A stretch of DNA of 64,000 nt. It comes from Fistulifera solaris (lineage: Eukaryota > Bacillariophyta > Bacillariophyceae > Naviculales > Stauroneidaceae). The DNA lies in NCBI GenBank assembly GCA_030295235.1, contig AP026172.1:124001-188000 (forward strand), read 5' to 3'. Positions 12,061-24,483 of the stretch are shown here, in pieces. The number at the start of each line of letters is the position of its first letter. Position 1 is the stretch's first letter. The translations under genes were made by a program, and so were the position numbers. The notes under the pieces were generated by a model. The model was not told where the DNA came from. It saw nothing but the letters and a program-made list of their open reading frames with translations, and made no database searches.

Positions 12061-14592
12061 CTAGGGCTCACGAACTGGTATAGGTGTAGCAAGCCCGGAT
12101 AGCTTTTTGAACTGCTGATTAGCTCCGTCGGGATTTTGGATTCCAATCACAGCCATTTTGATGGTCTTGCCGATGGCTTTACCCAATGAACGTTTCGAAA
12201 ATTCGAAAAATACGGGAACTTCTTCCTTCTGTGCAAGGTCCAATATTTCTTGTAGTTTCTCGTCTAATGCACCGTATTCGTCGAGATTGTTGGCCATGAC
12301 CACCATTCGTACCTTGCGTGCTCGAATTCCACGAGCCACCTCCCGCAATCCCATTACGAGACGTCGTTTTGCTTTGGCGTTCTTGTCCTCGGCGGCTCTT
12401 TTCTGTAAGCGCATCAGCTCGGCCAACATTTCCATCAATAGTGGCTTAACTGTCTCATTCTTGGAAAGAATCGCGTAGTGGCGAGGTTGTCCGGAGTTTG
12501 GTATTTTTGGGACACGCTTACACTCAGCAAATCGTTCAGGAATGCGCTTATCCCCCCGAAAACATGGGCTCAATTACGTCGTTGTTCTGGTTGTCATTGA
12601 GCTCCATCTCAGAATCATCTGATCCAGAAGCAGCCGTTACCGATACTGTCTGTCCACCAATTACCATTCCATGAAATCCTGTCAGGGCTTTTTGTTTCTC
12701 TTCCGCGGACGTGTAATGAACCCATATTGTCTGCTCTTCAATATTCGCATCGATTTTCTCCACTACTCCAAATTGTTTGGCCAATTCTTCAATATCTACC
12801 ATACTTTCCTCAAGACAGTCTTCGTCTTCCAAGTCTTCTGTCGTTAAAACGTTACGCAGTACTACTACAAAGTCGTCGCCGTGCAACGATGAAGGTGACT
12901 TATTGACCCGTAGAACCTTCGCCAACAACTGATTACCCGACAACTTTACTTGATTCAGTTGGACGACAATGCGCTTGACGTCAAGCAAATTACCTGTGTA
13001 TTCCAACACGACACGAGGTGGTGATTCCTCTTTTCAACGCGGAGTGTTGCCAAAGGCCCGTAACTTGTCGCCAGCACACGAATATCATTGACACATTCCT
13101 CCAAACATTCATCATCCTCCAAATCATCATCCGTCAACACATTCCATAACCCAATTTCGTGTGATGTATCGGTTTGCGTCAAAGATGCTTGCTTTTCTTG
13201 AAATGCGCGTTCGCACCCTATTCGCCAATCGTCCTCTGTTTCGGATAGCAATCTCGATGTGTCATCCGACGGCGATAATGCCATCACCTGCAATTCCGCC
13301 CCGCCCAAATTTAATCCATTCCAAGCATGCTGCGCTTCCTCCGCCGACTGCGCCGTTTGAAATTGCACATAGACCGGACTCTCTTCTCGCCGCGGTAACC
13401 ATGTACGCTGCACTGTCCCAATTTTCTCGGCCATTTCCTGAAAGTTCTGACACAATTCTTGGTACTCATCATCATCATTGCAATCATCGTCGGCGGTCAG
13501 CCATCCGAGAACAGCAAGTGTCGTAAAGGAGTCCTGTTCTGGTTGCAACTTGTCTGGATTCTTCTGCCGCCATTGCCGCAATCGTTCTTCCAACACTTTT
13601 TTTCTTTAACGGCGAAAATTTCTTCCGTCGTGGTCGTATCCGTTGCCGTCCTTTCTGCGTAACAACCATTTTTCCTTCTTGCATCAGACGCAATAACGCA
13701 TGTTCTTGGCCGAGTGGCAAGTCGTTGGTATTTGAATTTGTTGTATTCTTTCCATTCAGCGCAGTTTGGGTCAAGCTGGTAGTAGTAGTATGCCGTGTCT
13801 TTGGGTGGGGCGGTGGTATCGGGGCGCTGGTTGGCTTATTCTTTGCATCCGACGAAATTGCTTTGGCATTTGTTGATTTGTTGTTGCTATTGTTGTTCGT
13901 CAATGGCGGACCGACAAGTTTCGGAGCGGCAGTAGTAGTTGTCGTGGTGGATGGCAATTTGGAAGCGTAAAACGTTGGAGCCGACGCGTTCAACTTGGTG
14001 GTGGTGGCTGCTATAGGTTTTGTAATTACGGTCGGCTTTGTAGCACTATGACTCGTAGGAGCTTGTAGAGCTGGGAAATCGGTTGCTTTCAATGCACTAA
14101 ATGGTTTTATTACTGGTTTGACCAGCGATGATGATGATGGTGGTGGTTCGTTGAGTGATCGTTTTTGCTTCTTCTTGACATTCTTATCCGGAAGATTATT
14201 GCTGTTGTTGGTCTTGTTGTTGTGATTCGGATTTGTTTGCGGCTTTTGTTTCTTGTTATTCTTATTATTGATATTCGTTTGCTTCTTGTTGTTTGTGTTA
14301 TTATGAACAGCCTTTTTCGGATGTTGCGAAGTATTTGTAGCTTTGTCATTGTTGTTGTGCTTGCTTTCCTGTGTCGTTGTAGTATTACTATTACGAAGAA
14401 GAACCGGCTTTTGTATTCACGCATCGGAGCACTTGCGGCTACACGATCCCATCCACTTCCTTGCGCCCAGGCGTTCTTGTTGATGTTGTTAGAATTTGCC
14501 GCCGTAATGTTCGGTTGCGAATGGTGATAATTACTGGAGGACGGTGCTGCGGAATCTGAATTTGTCGGTAGATGCTGTTGTTGTGACATCAT
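12061..14592 (-). CDS. SECISBP2: SBP2-like SECIS-binding protein with three UHM/RRM-like domains and an L7Ae RNA-binding domain
   Basis: The corrected product is about 843 residues. The N-terminal 300 residues are Asn/Thr-rich and disordered, with KATDFPALQA. A basic segment (MVVTQKGRQRIRPRRKKF, LKKKVLEERLRQW) precedes three UHM/RRM-like domains (about 13480-13270, 13150-12960, 12870-12640); two share the pattern NVLT-DDLED-ECLEE. The C-terminus is an SBP2-type L7Ae domain (AKRRLVMGLREVARG, VPVFFEFSKRSLGKAI, MAVIGIQNPDGANQQFKKL). This domain binds the SECIS kink-turn and recruits the Sec-specific elongation factor. Four one-base slips break the raw frame: T4 14409-14412, T7 13597-13603, T4 13031-13034 and C6 12552-12557. 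Each repair restores conserved text. The start at 14592 follows an upstream region without family sequence. Confidence 0.75.
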
Positions 14593-14923
14593 ACAAGCAA
14601 GGAATAAATTTACAAAGAGAAAGAAAATGGATCTATAAAAGGAATAATAAAGAATTACGGAGTACTCCATAATATTGTCATCATCGGATGTGACGATGTT
14701 TTGTTTTACTCCGGGGCTCCGAGCGGGGTATTCCATTCCTGTTACAAGCGTACCGGTACGTCATTAGGTTGGTCTATAATTAACCCGATACAACTTAGAC
14801 CTCGTAGGCTTTTCATTTTTCATTTCTCGCATTTTTATTTTTGTTACTCCGGAGTCCGGAGTACCAGGTACTCCGTTTTATTCCTTCGCTCCTTTCCACA
14901 AACAATTCCATGTCATAATTATC
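14593..14923. promoter_or_regulatory. Short divergent intergenic region dense in palindromes
   Basis: This 331-base region separates the SBP2-like gene (-) from the membrane protein (+). It holds ACGGAGTACTCC (14658), ACTCCGGGGCTCCGAGCGGGG (14708), GTACCGGTAC (14751) and the nested series ACTCCGGAGTCCGGAGT followed by ACCAGGTACTCCGT (14846-14876). The palindromes could be sites for dimeric regulators; this is inference only. Confidence 0.4.
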
Positions 14924-15526
14924 ATGTTCAATTCTTCTTCTTCTTCTCGTTTTCTTGGCAATTTTTCTCTGTGCTACCGAACTGTTCGACTATTATGTCT
15001 ATTTCTTGTTTTCGCCATCTTTTCGGCACCGACTTCGGCCTACCGCATGGGTGAACCCGTCGACACGACGTTGGCGTGGGACTCACAACCCGCGTTCCTG
15101 GCGCAAATGCCCCGATTCGCGATCCATTCACAAACTCAAATACAAGTTCCGTCGTCAGCACACTTTGTGACATTGTCGTTGGAAGATGGATTGTGGGGCT
15201 TGCCGGCAATCAAGTTAACCAGTTCATTGGAACGACTCGTCGTGGAGTTGGTGTACAGTGCTGGGGCAATTCAAGCCATTCACAGTGAACCTGTGTATCG
15301 GAACGAACAAGAAGACGATAGTAAACCAGCTTTCTTCACCGTAGAATATAGATGGATCGAAGAACCGCACGTGACACCCGAAGCCGGTCAAACAATCATG
15401 TTTCTCATTGTAGTTACGGTATCGGTGTGGATTGCATGGGCTGTATTGATGTCGACAGAAGGTTCTACCTTATCCGCCGAGCAAATACACCATTCGTCTT
15501 TTTCTGCCATTCCCAAGTATGAGTGA
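14924..15526 (+). CDS. Secretory-pathway single-pass membrane protein, unknown function
   Basis: The product is 200 residues with no introns. The N-terminus is a signal peptide with a long hydrophobic core (LLCLFLVFAIFSAPTSA, about residues 23-40) and a plausible cleavage after TSA. A luminal domain of about 120 residues follows (FVTLSLEDGLWGLPAIKL, LERLVVELVYSAGAI), then one transmembrane segment (IMFLIVVTVSVWIAWAVLM, about 162-180) and a short cytosolic tail. The likely topology is type I. I do not recognise a family. It is transcribed away from the SBP2-like gene from the same short upstream region, which need not imply a shared role. Confidence 0.6.
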   Translation: MFNSSSSSRFLGNFSLCYRTVRLLCLFLVFAIFSAPTSAYRMGEPVDTTLAWDSQPAFLAQMPRFAIHSQTQIQVPSSAHFVTLSLEDGLWGLPAIKLTSSLERLVVELVYSAGAIQAIHSEPVYRNEQEDDSKPAFFTVEYRWIEEPHVTPEAGQTIMFLIVVTVSVWIAWAVLMSTEGSTLSAEQIHHSSFSAIPKYE

Positions 15527-16307
15527 GACGAACAAACGATGATGCGAGGAACATGAACAAACAAGGAACTCGACTATTGAGAGAGAATGCATTAATATTC
15601 CGAGTGGCCAAATTGCCTACCAATAGTTGCGTGCGTACAATGATATCAACTCATAAAATAAGAAGAACGAAGGTGAAGTGATTTGGGTCATTATTTTGGC
15701 ACTTGTAGTGCTTTTCGAACGTCTCGTAGTAGGGAAATTGGTCAACAGATAGGGGACACCCGGATATCGGTTGCATCTTGAAAGCATCCAGTTTCTCAGT
15801 TTGATGGGCACCCATGGCTTGTTTACCGTGGTGAAAGTTTACGCTCTAAAAGTGGAAAGGAGGAACGATGCAACACTTCCAAAGTCTTCGCTACAATCAC
15901 GTTGGCACCCGTAGGAAATTATTTATCGTTGTAGTTGTAGGGGATACCCGGATTTATCCCATTCTCGTTTTCAATGCTAGTTTTAGGTATGAAGAGCGTT
16001 TTTTTTACATTTCCAGTTTCGTGAAAAATAATGATTATTGGATAGATGAATTGTAAGTTTGTTCTAAGTTAAGAGTTCTAAGAAGAATCCATTCTATTAT
16101 TTTAAAAAGCTCGAAGCCGCACACCTGTCACTGACGTCACCTCCATAACGTCCCATCGTGATCGGGTGAAAACGGATCGGGTGTTTCTGCGCCTAAACAC
16201 GGCAAGAGACGCATTCTAAAGCGTTTTATACTGGACCTCTAGTATTGCATTTCAAAACTATAGTGCAACCATTTTATTCAAACCATCGGATAACATAACG
16301 TAACAAC
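15527..16307. other. Intergenic region
   Basis: Only short frames without family patterns occur. Two similar motifs, GGGGACACCCGGATAT (15750) and GGGGATACCCGGATTTATCC (15940), lie 190 bases apart. A perfect CRE-type octamer TGACGTCA sits near 16132-16139, about 170 bases before the glutaredoxin start. Confidence 0.5.
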
Positions 16308-16950
16308 ATGAAATCCCTTCGATCTCTCCTTGTTGTCTTGTGCACGAGCACGTTTCTTGTAGAGGCTTTTCAGGTGCCTACACGACACTTGACGACGACG
16401 ACGACGACAACAACAACAACTTGCCGTCACATGTCATCGGAGGATTTCCTTCAAGAGACACCGGAAGGAACACAGGAACGTATTCAAAGTTTAGTAGAAT
16501 CACATCCCGTTTTGTTGTTTATGAAAGGAAGTAAATTGTTCCCGCAATGTGGATTCAGCAATACGGCCGTGCAGATTTTGCAGAGTTATGGAATCAATTT
16601 TCACACGGTTGGTGCGTGCAAACAGCAAGACTGATGTTGAACGAAAAATGGCAATCGAGGCTTTTGGACTCACCACTTTTATTTATTTCCTTTCGTTTCA
16701 GACGTTTTGTCCGACCAGAACATTCGAGAAGGTGTCAAAGTGTACAGTCAATGGCCCACCATTCCTCAATTGTATGGTAAGTTCAACATTATAAAGCTTG
16801 ACTCTTTTGTTGCATACCATCACCATCTCTCACATGGTCTTCATCATAGTGGCGGGGGAATTCGTCGGAGGAAGTGATATTATGATTGAAATGTATCAAT
16901 CGGGAGAACTTGGAGAAATGATTGAAAAGGCCAAGGCCGATATGATGTAA
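16308..16950 (+). CDS. Monothiol CGFS glutaredoxin, probably plastid-targeted
   Basis: The product is 159 residues after removing introns at 16612-16701 and 16777-16849. The active site is CGFS within [20 protein letters not shown], the mark of class II glutaredoxins, which bind a [2Fe-2S] cluster with glutathione and pass it on or sense iron. Further family signs are the TIP loop (QWPTIPQLY) and [19 protein letters not shown]. The N-terminus has a hydrophobic signal peptide ending LVEAFQVP. An aromatic residue after the cleavage point is typical of diatom plastid precursors, so a GrxS14-like plastid protein is likely. A threonine run (about 29-38) follows in the transit region. The splice joins HTV-D-VLSD and QLY-VAGEF are exact for the family. 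Confidence 0.88.
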
Positions 16951-17068
16951 TGCAGAGCAAGTATTGAAGCCATGGAGTAGGATAAATATAGTTGAAGAAA
17001 AGGAACAGAAAATCCAGAGTTGATTAGCATTTCCTAAATACACTCTTTGCGTTATTCCATTCTTTACT

Positions 17069-18351
<1,283 letters not shown>

Positions 18352-18960
18352 ATGAAAGTTAGCTCGCGAGCTGTTGCGCTAATCGTAGCCCTCTCGACGT
18401 TCAGTGCAAATGCCTACACCATCGCTACACCCCCGCCACCACAAAACATTGCAGTATCGGCTCCCTCTCTTGTCTTGGGTACAAGAGCATCGAGCCTCTC
18501 ATACCACCAGGAACTCGCATTATTGTCGACTTCCACGTGGCTTTCTGACGCAGCAGTTGTTACCGCTCAAACCCCAACCAAAGGAAATGTGGTAACGACA
18601 CCACTGCAATCCACCGAAGCATCTATCAGCATCACCAACCTCCAATTCGATGGCAAAGTTCCGACGACGGAATCGGATGAATATGTGGTTATTACCAACC
18701 GATCCAAGAGTCCCATGAATGTGGCGGGATACTACCTTTACGTTGCCAGCAACGGCACTCAAGGTGCTACGTTTACCTTTCCGGCCAACGCCGTGATTGC
18801 CCCCAGCGCTTCCGTGCGTGTCTACACGAACGAAATTCACAAGGAAACGGGTGGGTACAGTTTCAACTCGAAGAAGGCCATTTGGAATAACAAAGGTGGA
18901 TTGGCCGTCTTGAAAGATGCATCGGGTAGGAAACTCGGTGAATACAAATACAAGCCTTAG
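18352..18960 (+). CDS. Secreted lamin-tail-domain (LTD) protein
   Basis: The product is 202 residues with no introns. A signal peptide covers about residues 1-21 (VALIVALSTFSANA). A linker follows, then a single Ig-like lamin tail domain from about residue 90. Its marks are ISITNLQFDG, SDEYVVITNRSKSPMNVAGY, ATFTFPANAVIAPSASVRVY, AIWNNKGGLAVLKDASG and a final EYKYKP. Outside lamins, LTDs occur in secreted or surface proteins of bacteria and algae, often beside nucleases; here there is no second domain. The function is probably structural or binding and is otherwise unknown. The C-terminal lysines end the domain directly. Confidence 0.75.
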   Translation: MKVSSRAVALIVALSTFSANAYTIATPPPPQNIAVSAPSLVLGTRASSLSYHQELALLSTSTWLSDAAVVTAQTPTKGNVVTTPLQSTEASISITNLQFDGKVPTTESDEYVVITNRSKSPMNVAGYYLYVASNGTQGATFTFPANAVIAPSASVRVYTNEIHKETGGYSFNSKKAIWNNKGGLAVLKDASGRKLGEYKYKP

Positions 18961-19737
18961 AATGACAAGAAGTGGACGATGTCAGTCTTCCATTATCATA
19001 ACGACATAGACTATTAGATGCTAGATGTAAATCTAGAAAACATCATACACAAAATGCTTTCACTTTTTAGACGACAAACAATAAGTTAAAACCTTTAGCG
19101 CGAAGCTTCTGCTCATGAGACCGATACCTTTACTATAAATCCAAAGTGTTTTCGGGAGCCATGATGACTAGATTTCAGTCACGATCGAAATATGGGGAAC
19201 GATTGAAACGGCACAAGCAGGGCCACGAGTACAAGCAGAAGTTCATTAGTAAATGTTGGTATTTACGGTGTTGGTAGTAACTATCGACTCTCTTCAAAAT
19301 GTTGAAAGGCAAAAATACGAGAGCGATTCGAAAAGGGAAAACTATTCTGTTCGGCTTCTGGTCATGACTCGTTTTCAGAAGCCGAACGAGCCGTGACGCG
19401 AACCCATCTATTATTTTTTTTAGGAATTCGTGTCTTGCAAACCAGATAGTGAACAGTACGATCTGTGACGATTTCGCATGCTCTGACACCCGACTACGAC
19501 GAACGTATACTCGGTATTTGTCGCGATCATCACCTCGGACAGCCGACAGCTGTTCTTGAGAAAAACGTTTCCCGCCATTCACCAGCGCCGACGTACTTGT
19601 AGTATCCTCAAAATCGCATTTACTCCGTAGCATACAAGAGCGAGAGGAACTCATACATTTTGCGGTTCATTTCCTTGTGAAACTCACACACTCCAAAAAG
19701 AGCAAGACTTTCTCCTAACACGCCAGCAAAACCAAAG
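18961..19737. other. Intergenic region with one palindrome copy
   Basis: A 159-residue open frame on the minus strand (19175-19654) has no recognisable domain and I leave it uncalled. A copy of the recurrent palindrome (ATGACTAGATTTCAGTCACG) lies at 19164-19183. Confidence 0.45.
19164..19183. repeat. Recurrent palindrome copy 2
   Basis: ATGACTAGATTTCAGTCACG; same core with one changed base. Confidence 0.5.
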
Positions 19738-20274
19738 ATGAATGTAAAGACACTACAAGAAATAATATCCTATCGAAGAAAGCTGTGTCAAGAATGTTTG
19801 ACTCCCGAACTATTACAGCAAATCCTCGTACAGGTGACACGAAAACCGATCGTCGGTGACAATCCCTATCAACAATTTATGAATGTGTATCGTCAAAACT
19901 TGTTTCAAGCCGCCGATGAAACAGTGCAATGTTCGCGTCGTCGCAGAGCTTTGTGCACATTGCAGCAATTGAATCAAGCGATGGATGCTCGTGTCCGTGG
20001 CGGGAAATCATCGTCTGCGACGACGACGGCTCGTACTGTTTCGGTCCCTTACACCACAATTTCTTCTAGAGAAGAATTCTCGTTCGTGTCTTTAGAAGAA
20101 ATGGATGCCAACAAATCAAACACAACAAATAATAACAAAAGCAGCGATTCGATGATGATTCCTCAGTCTGTTACAATGATGACAACGACGCCCGTGTCGT
20201 CCGCCTTTCACAAAGCGACGAGACGCGTTTCGTTACCAGAAGTGGTCGATTGTTGCGATGAAGGAATCCTTTGA
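19738..20274 (+). CDS. Hypothetical protein
   Basis: The product is 178 residues with no introns and no signal peptide or membrane segment. The first 85 residues are mostly helical with a Cys pair (LCQEC) and QQFMNVYRQNLFQAADETVQ. The second half is Ser/Thr/Asn-rich and low in complexity, ending CCDEGIL. Codon choice and the strong start (ATG after an A-rich leader) suggest a real gene, but I do not recognise a family. It converges on the aminotransferase, 190 bases away. Confidence 0.5.
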   Translation: MNVKTLQEIISYRRKLCQECLTPELLQQILVQVTRKPIVGDNPYQQFMNVYRQNLFQAADETVQCSRRRRALCTLQQLNQAMDARVRGGKSSSATTTARTVSVPYTTISSREEFSFVSLEEMDANKSNTTNNNKSSDSMMIPQSVTMMTTTPVSSAFHKATRRVSLPEVVDCCDEGIL

Positions 20275-20464
20275 GGCAGCTGACGCGACATGGAAGGACA
20301 ACATTTCGATCTGCGAGCGCACTACTCACTTTAAAATGCCATTAGGTGTAAATGCAATGCCTTCAGCAATACTTTGAGCTCAAACAAGAAACAACTAGCA
20401 ACGTCTACATCCTTTTGCCATTCACTTCACTTTCATCTATCTAATAGAAATTATTCTTGCTGCT

Positions 20465-21856
20465 TTAGTAACCAAGTGCATCGTCCAATACGTACAAAGC
20501 CTTGTCTTGACGTTCAAAACCATCCAACAATTCGTCTTCTGTAATCACCAACGGAGGTGCTACATGCAAATGCGGAGGTCGCATCAAGCCAATCAACCCA
20601 TTCGCCGTGTAGGCTTTCTTGTATTCAACAAAGGCCTTGTCAATAACAGTATGCTGTAACTGCGGATTGGAGCCATCGGGATTGGCAACATCGAAACAAC
20701 CAAATAAGCCGATGCAGCGATACTGTTTGATGCAAGGATGATGTTCCGCCAGACGACGCATATTGTCTTCAAGAATCGGCGCCAATCGTTGCACGTGACC
20801 AATGATATCGTTTTGAATCAAATACTTGACATTCTCATAAGCACACGCCATGGCGACAGGATGAGCTTGGTACGTCGATCCCCAACCCAACGGATTGTCT
20901 TCAAAGTATTCCATAATATGTTGGCGACAGGCCGTCATCGACAAAGGTAAAGCGGCGGCGGTGATGCCCTTGGCGGCCGTCACAATGTCAGGAATGACGC
21001 CTTCGTTGTGCTGAAAGCCAAAGAGTTTTCCGGTACGACCAAAGCCGACCATGACTTCATCGCAATGCATGACAATGTTGTACTTGTCACAAATGGCACG
21101 AACACCTTGCATATACCCCGGTGGCGGCACAATGACACCTCCCCCACCAATCACCGACTCAAATTGCACCATGGCGACTGTATCGGGACCTTCATTGAGG
21201 ATTTGTTCTTCCAACATGTTGAGTGCCATTTGCGTCCGTTCTTCGGGCGTCGCGCCCGCCAAATCCCAAAAGAGCGGATTCGGATGAAACGCCTTGACAA
21301 AACCTGGTACATGATCCCCTCCATACCACCGACGAAAGTCTCCCGTCGCTTGTTGCGAGTTGGCCGTTCCGCCGTGATAACTGCGATACCAATTGATGAC
21401 CTTGTATTTTCCCGTGTATCGTCGGGCCATCATAATGGCGGCTTCATTCGCTTCCGATCCCGAAGAAGGAAAGACCATTCCTTGTAAATCCCCCGGTAAT
21501 ATATCGGCTATGAGTTGACTCAATCGAGCTCGCGTCTCACACAGACCCAAACCGCCGTACAGAAAGGGTAGTTGTGTCATTTGTTGCAAAGTTGCTTGCA
21601 AGACCGATTCGGGGAGTGAATATCCTACATTCGAGCAGACCGCTTGCGACGTCCAATCGAGGTACTGTTTGCCCTGATCGTCGTACAAGTAAACACCTTC
21701 TCCGTGCGTAATGAGAGGCGTGTTGTGTTTGGCCTTGCCCGGCGCCCACGTCATCATGACAGATTGACTCGTCGCATTGCGAATTTGTTCTGTCGACCAG
21801 GTTCCCATGGGTTGATCGTGTTCGGGAGATAATTTCAAATGGGAGTGATTGTCCAT
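20465..21856 (-). CDS. Class III (omega) aminotransferase
   Basis: The product is 463 residues with no introns, the usual length for the family. PLP-dependent class III marks are FPSSGSEANEAAIMMARRY (about 129-147), SYHGGT (159-164), the Asp in CDEVMVGFGRTGKLFGF (Asp-266) that holds the PLP ring nitrogen, and the Schiff-base lysine in TAAKGITAAALPLS (Lys-296). The AVCSNVGYS and STYQAHPVA stretches also fit. Relatives move amino groups from omega-amines such as taurine, beta-alanine or GABA to pyruvate or glyoxylate; the exact donor cannot be read here. No targeting peptide is visible, so a cytosolic place is likely. Confidence 0.88.
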   Translation of the reverse strand: MDNHSHLKLSPEHDQPMGTWSTEQIRNATSQSVMMTWAPGKAKHNTPLITHGEGVYLYDDQGKQYLDWTSQAVCSNVGYSLPESVLQATLQQMTQLPFLYGGLGLCETRARLSQLIADILPGDLQGMVFPSSGSEANEAAIMMARRYTGKYKVINWYRSYHGGTANSQQATGDFRRWYGGDHVPGFVKAFHPNPLFWDLAGATPEERTQMALNMLEEQILNEGPDTVAMVQFESVIGGGGVIVPPPGYMQGVRAICDKYNIVMHCDEVMVGFGRTGKLFGFQHNEGVIPDIVTAAKGITAAALPLSMTACRQHIMEYFEDNPLGWGSTYQAHPVAMACAYENVKYLIQNDIIGHVQRLAPILEDNMRRLAEHHPCIKQYRCIGLFGCFDVANPDGSNPQLQHTVIDKAFVEYKKAYTANGLIGLMRPPHLHVAPPLVITEDELLDGFERQDKALYVLDDALGY

Positions 21857-23237
21857 GACGCGCTGTTTTTCATTGTATTATTTGTGTATGTATATGTGTA
21901 TGTATATATGTGCGTGTGTGTGGGTGTCGAGTGCAGCGAGTGAGTTGGGGAAAGGAAAAATGTCACAGATCCCAGAAAAGGAAGACAAAGAAAGAGTCCG
22001 CGAAGAATCAGTCAAGAGTGAGTCAGTGTGTTATACAGTGCATTCGCGTGCATCGAAGGCTTTCTAAATAATCAATGTTCCTCTGAAAATACTCTCTTCA
22101 AACGTACCGACAAGGCAGGACTTTTGTGAGGCCAATGTTGCGATCCTTTGACGATCGCTCTACGCGTTGCTTGCTGCACGGCAGCTGTTGACAATTTGGG
22201 ATTCATTTTTGACGAAAGAATCGTAGGAACTGAATCGAAAGCTTGTTCTGGTAGGGAAAAGGGAGAAACAGAGATTTAGGAGAAAGAAGAACGACTTTTG
22301 TTGTATCTTTCGTTCTTAAGTAAGATACGTCGTCGTTGACGGCAAAAAGAATGAAAGCCTTCGAACAAAAAAAAAAGAAAAGGAACAAAACGATCGGGCA
22401 CACGTCACTTCAACGTCATCATCATGACAAGATTTCTTGACATGACTACCTGGTACTACTTGAACTCTTTTGGTGTACAAAGTAGAGAGATGGTGGGTCA
22501 CACTGACAGGAAGAGTGCGAAGGGAATGCCACGGATCGAAGAACCGCGCGACACGCGTGGAGCGACGAGATGAAAGAAAAGTCGATTGCACAAAGCACTT
22601 TCCGGTTCCTAGTTCCTAGTTTTGAGTTTTGAGTCCACATAACTTTAGCATTCTTATTTCATAGAGCGTAATATAGTAATTAATACTTTGATGTTTTCCG
22701 ACTTGACGTTATGGTAGGTCTCCTCTAGTTAAAGATAGGATAACGACTGTCCTTAAACACTAGTTTGCCGAAAACTTGATTTCCATTTGGTGACAATTGA
22801 GCTGTAGACAAGCGTTATCTGATCTGATCTCAGAGATGATCACAGATGATGCGACTAGTTTATTACACGCGTTGGAATTGCACAAACGGTGTCGTAGCTC
22901 ATGACTAAAAATCCAGTCGTGATGAAAAACGGACAACACTTTGGGTCTATACTGGTACCGGTAGTCAGATGGAAATCGGTTTTACGTGTTCGAAAAAAAA
23001 GCCGATACCTGGTAGCGATGATGCGATGGGTGTGAGAACGGGTGCTTTGTACAAGTACTTGTAGCTACTACCTGGTACTTATCAACAAATCGTTCGTTGT
23101 ATTTTGATTTTGTGCAAGGTATATTGTTGTTATCAAACATACCAGGTACCACAAGGTCCGGAATACTTAGTCGTGAATCATTTCTGTTGAATGGATTCTT
23201 TATCGTCACTCATTCATTCACTATTCGCACCTTCATC
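21857..23237. other. Long divergent intergenic region with GT microsatellite and palindromes
   Basis: A TGTATGTATATGTGTG-type microsatellite lies at 21885-21935 in the aminotransferase leader. A palindrome copy (CATGACTAAAAATCCAGTCGTG) is at 22900-22921. The 22945-23160 stretch is rich in TACTGGTACCGGTAG, TACCTGGTA and ACCAGGTACC. Short frames show no family pattern. Confidence 0.5.
22900..22921. repeat. Recurrent palindrome copy 3
   Basis: CATGACTAAAAATCCAGTCG followed by TG; opposite orientation of the spacer. Confidence 0.5.
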
Positions 23238-24313
23238 ATGTCATCATCATCATCATCATCTTCTTCTTCTTCCTTGCTTTCCTTCCAGTGGCAATTGCTG
23301 TCTCCCCAACCTGATCCAGAACACGGTACACCGTGTACCCGTTCTTCGCACGGTCTTTCTTACGTGAATCATCGTTTGGTGATCTATGGAGGTGAACATG
23401 TCGCACGAACGCCACTTTCCAACGAACAACAAGCCTTATGGGTGTGTCATGACAATCTACAACAATGGCGTTGTTGTGTCTCGACGACGAAAACTTCACC
23501 ACCACCACCACGCATTGCTCATGCGCAAGCTGTGCACCATCACGACATTTATATCTTTGGAGGACGTGCCGGAATTACCATGCAAGAACAAGCCATGAAT
23601 GATTTGTGGAAACTCAATTGTTCCGGTCCTCCCGGATCGGAATTCTGGGAAGAAATCAAAGATATGCAAGGAACACTTCCTCCGGCGCGATCCTTTCATC
23701 GTATGATCTGTGTCGGTGATGCCTTGTACGTTTTTGGTGGTTGTGGTGTCGGGGGACGTTTACAGGATTTGTATCGTTTCGATATTTTGACACAAACCTG
23801 GTCGGAAGGCCCGAACGCACAACTCGCGGGACGGGGTGGCCCGAATTTAGTAGCGTTGCAAGGAGGACGCTGTCTCCAAGTTGTTGCCGGATTCTGTGGT
23901 CACGAAACCAATGATGCACAAGTTTATAGTGTGGAAGAAGAACAATGGTTGGAACAGGGTGTCATGACACTATCCGAAATGCGTCCACGGAGTGTGTGTG
24001 TCGCCGGATCCTTTCCATCCTTGGGTGTCGCCGTCATCTTTGGAGGAGAAGTCGATCCTTCCGATCGTGGTCATGAAGGAGCCGGAGGATTTGCGAATGA
24101 TTTGGTCCTTTTGGATGAAGCGACGGGGGAATATCAAGAAACCATTCCGGCCAGTGAAACGGCGAAGGACTGGCCCGAAACGAGAGGATGGTCGGCAGGA
24201 GACGTTCATCAAAATGCGTTGTATGTATTTGGGGGACTTTCGGGGGATGATGCCTCCCCCGTCGATTGGATGATTTGTGGAAACTCGAGTTGGTACGTCG
24301 TAACGAGGAGTAA
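23238..24313 (+). CDS. Kelch-repeat protein
   Basis: The corrected product is about 358 residues. A serine run follows the start ATG at 23238. At least five kelch blades are visible: LVIYGGEH, DIYIFGGRAG with NDLWKLN, ALYVFGGCGVGG with QDLYRFD, VAVIFGGEVD with NDLVLLD, and ALYVFGGLSGDDAS. Arg and Trp positions between blades (RSFHRM, TQTWSEG) fit a beta-propeller. In the raw sequence the last blade is lost to a wrong frame after the C5 run 24256-24260. Adding one C restores RRLDDLWKLEL and a stop at 24313, so I take it as an assembly deletion. It resembles stand-alone kelch proteins and nitrile-specifier-like propellers; the substrate or partner is unknown. Confidence 0.75.
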
Positions 24314-24483
24314 CTATTGCATTGTCACGAACCGTTCGGGGAAATAAGCGTTTCTAGTTATATGTTGACCAAAGAAGATAATACGGAAAATATAACAGAT
24401 GAATGAACAGCACACCAATCTAGGACTGGTCGTTCCGAAGGTCCGTCCGTTGTATCTTCTTGTGTCATTGTCGTTCCCTTTCA

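Noticed and set aside
19175-19654. 159-residue minus-strand open frame
   Set aside because: No domain, signal or repeat pattern; it overlaps a palindrome copy and has a composition like non-coding DNA.
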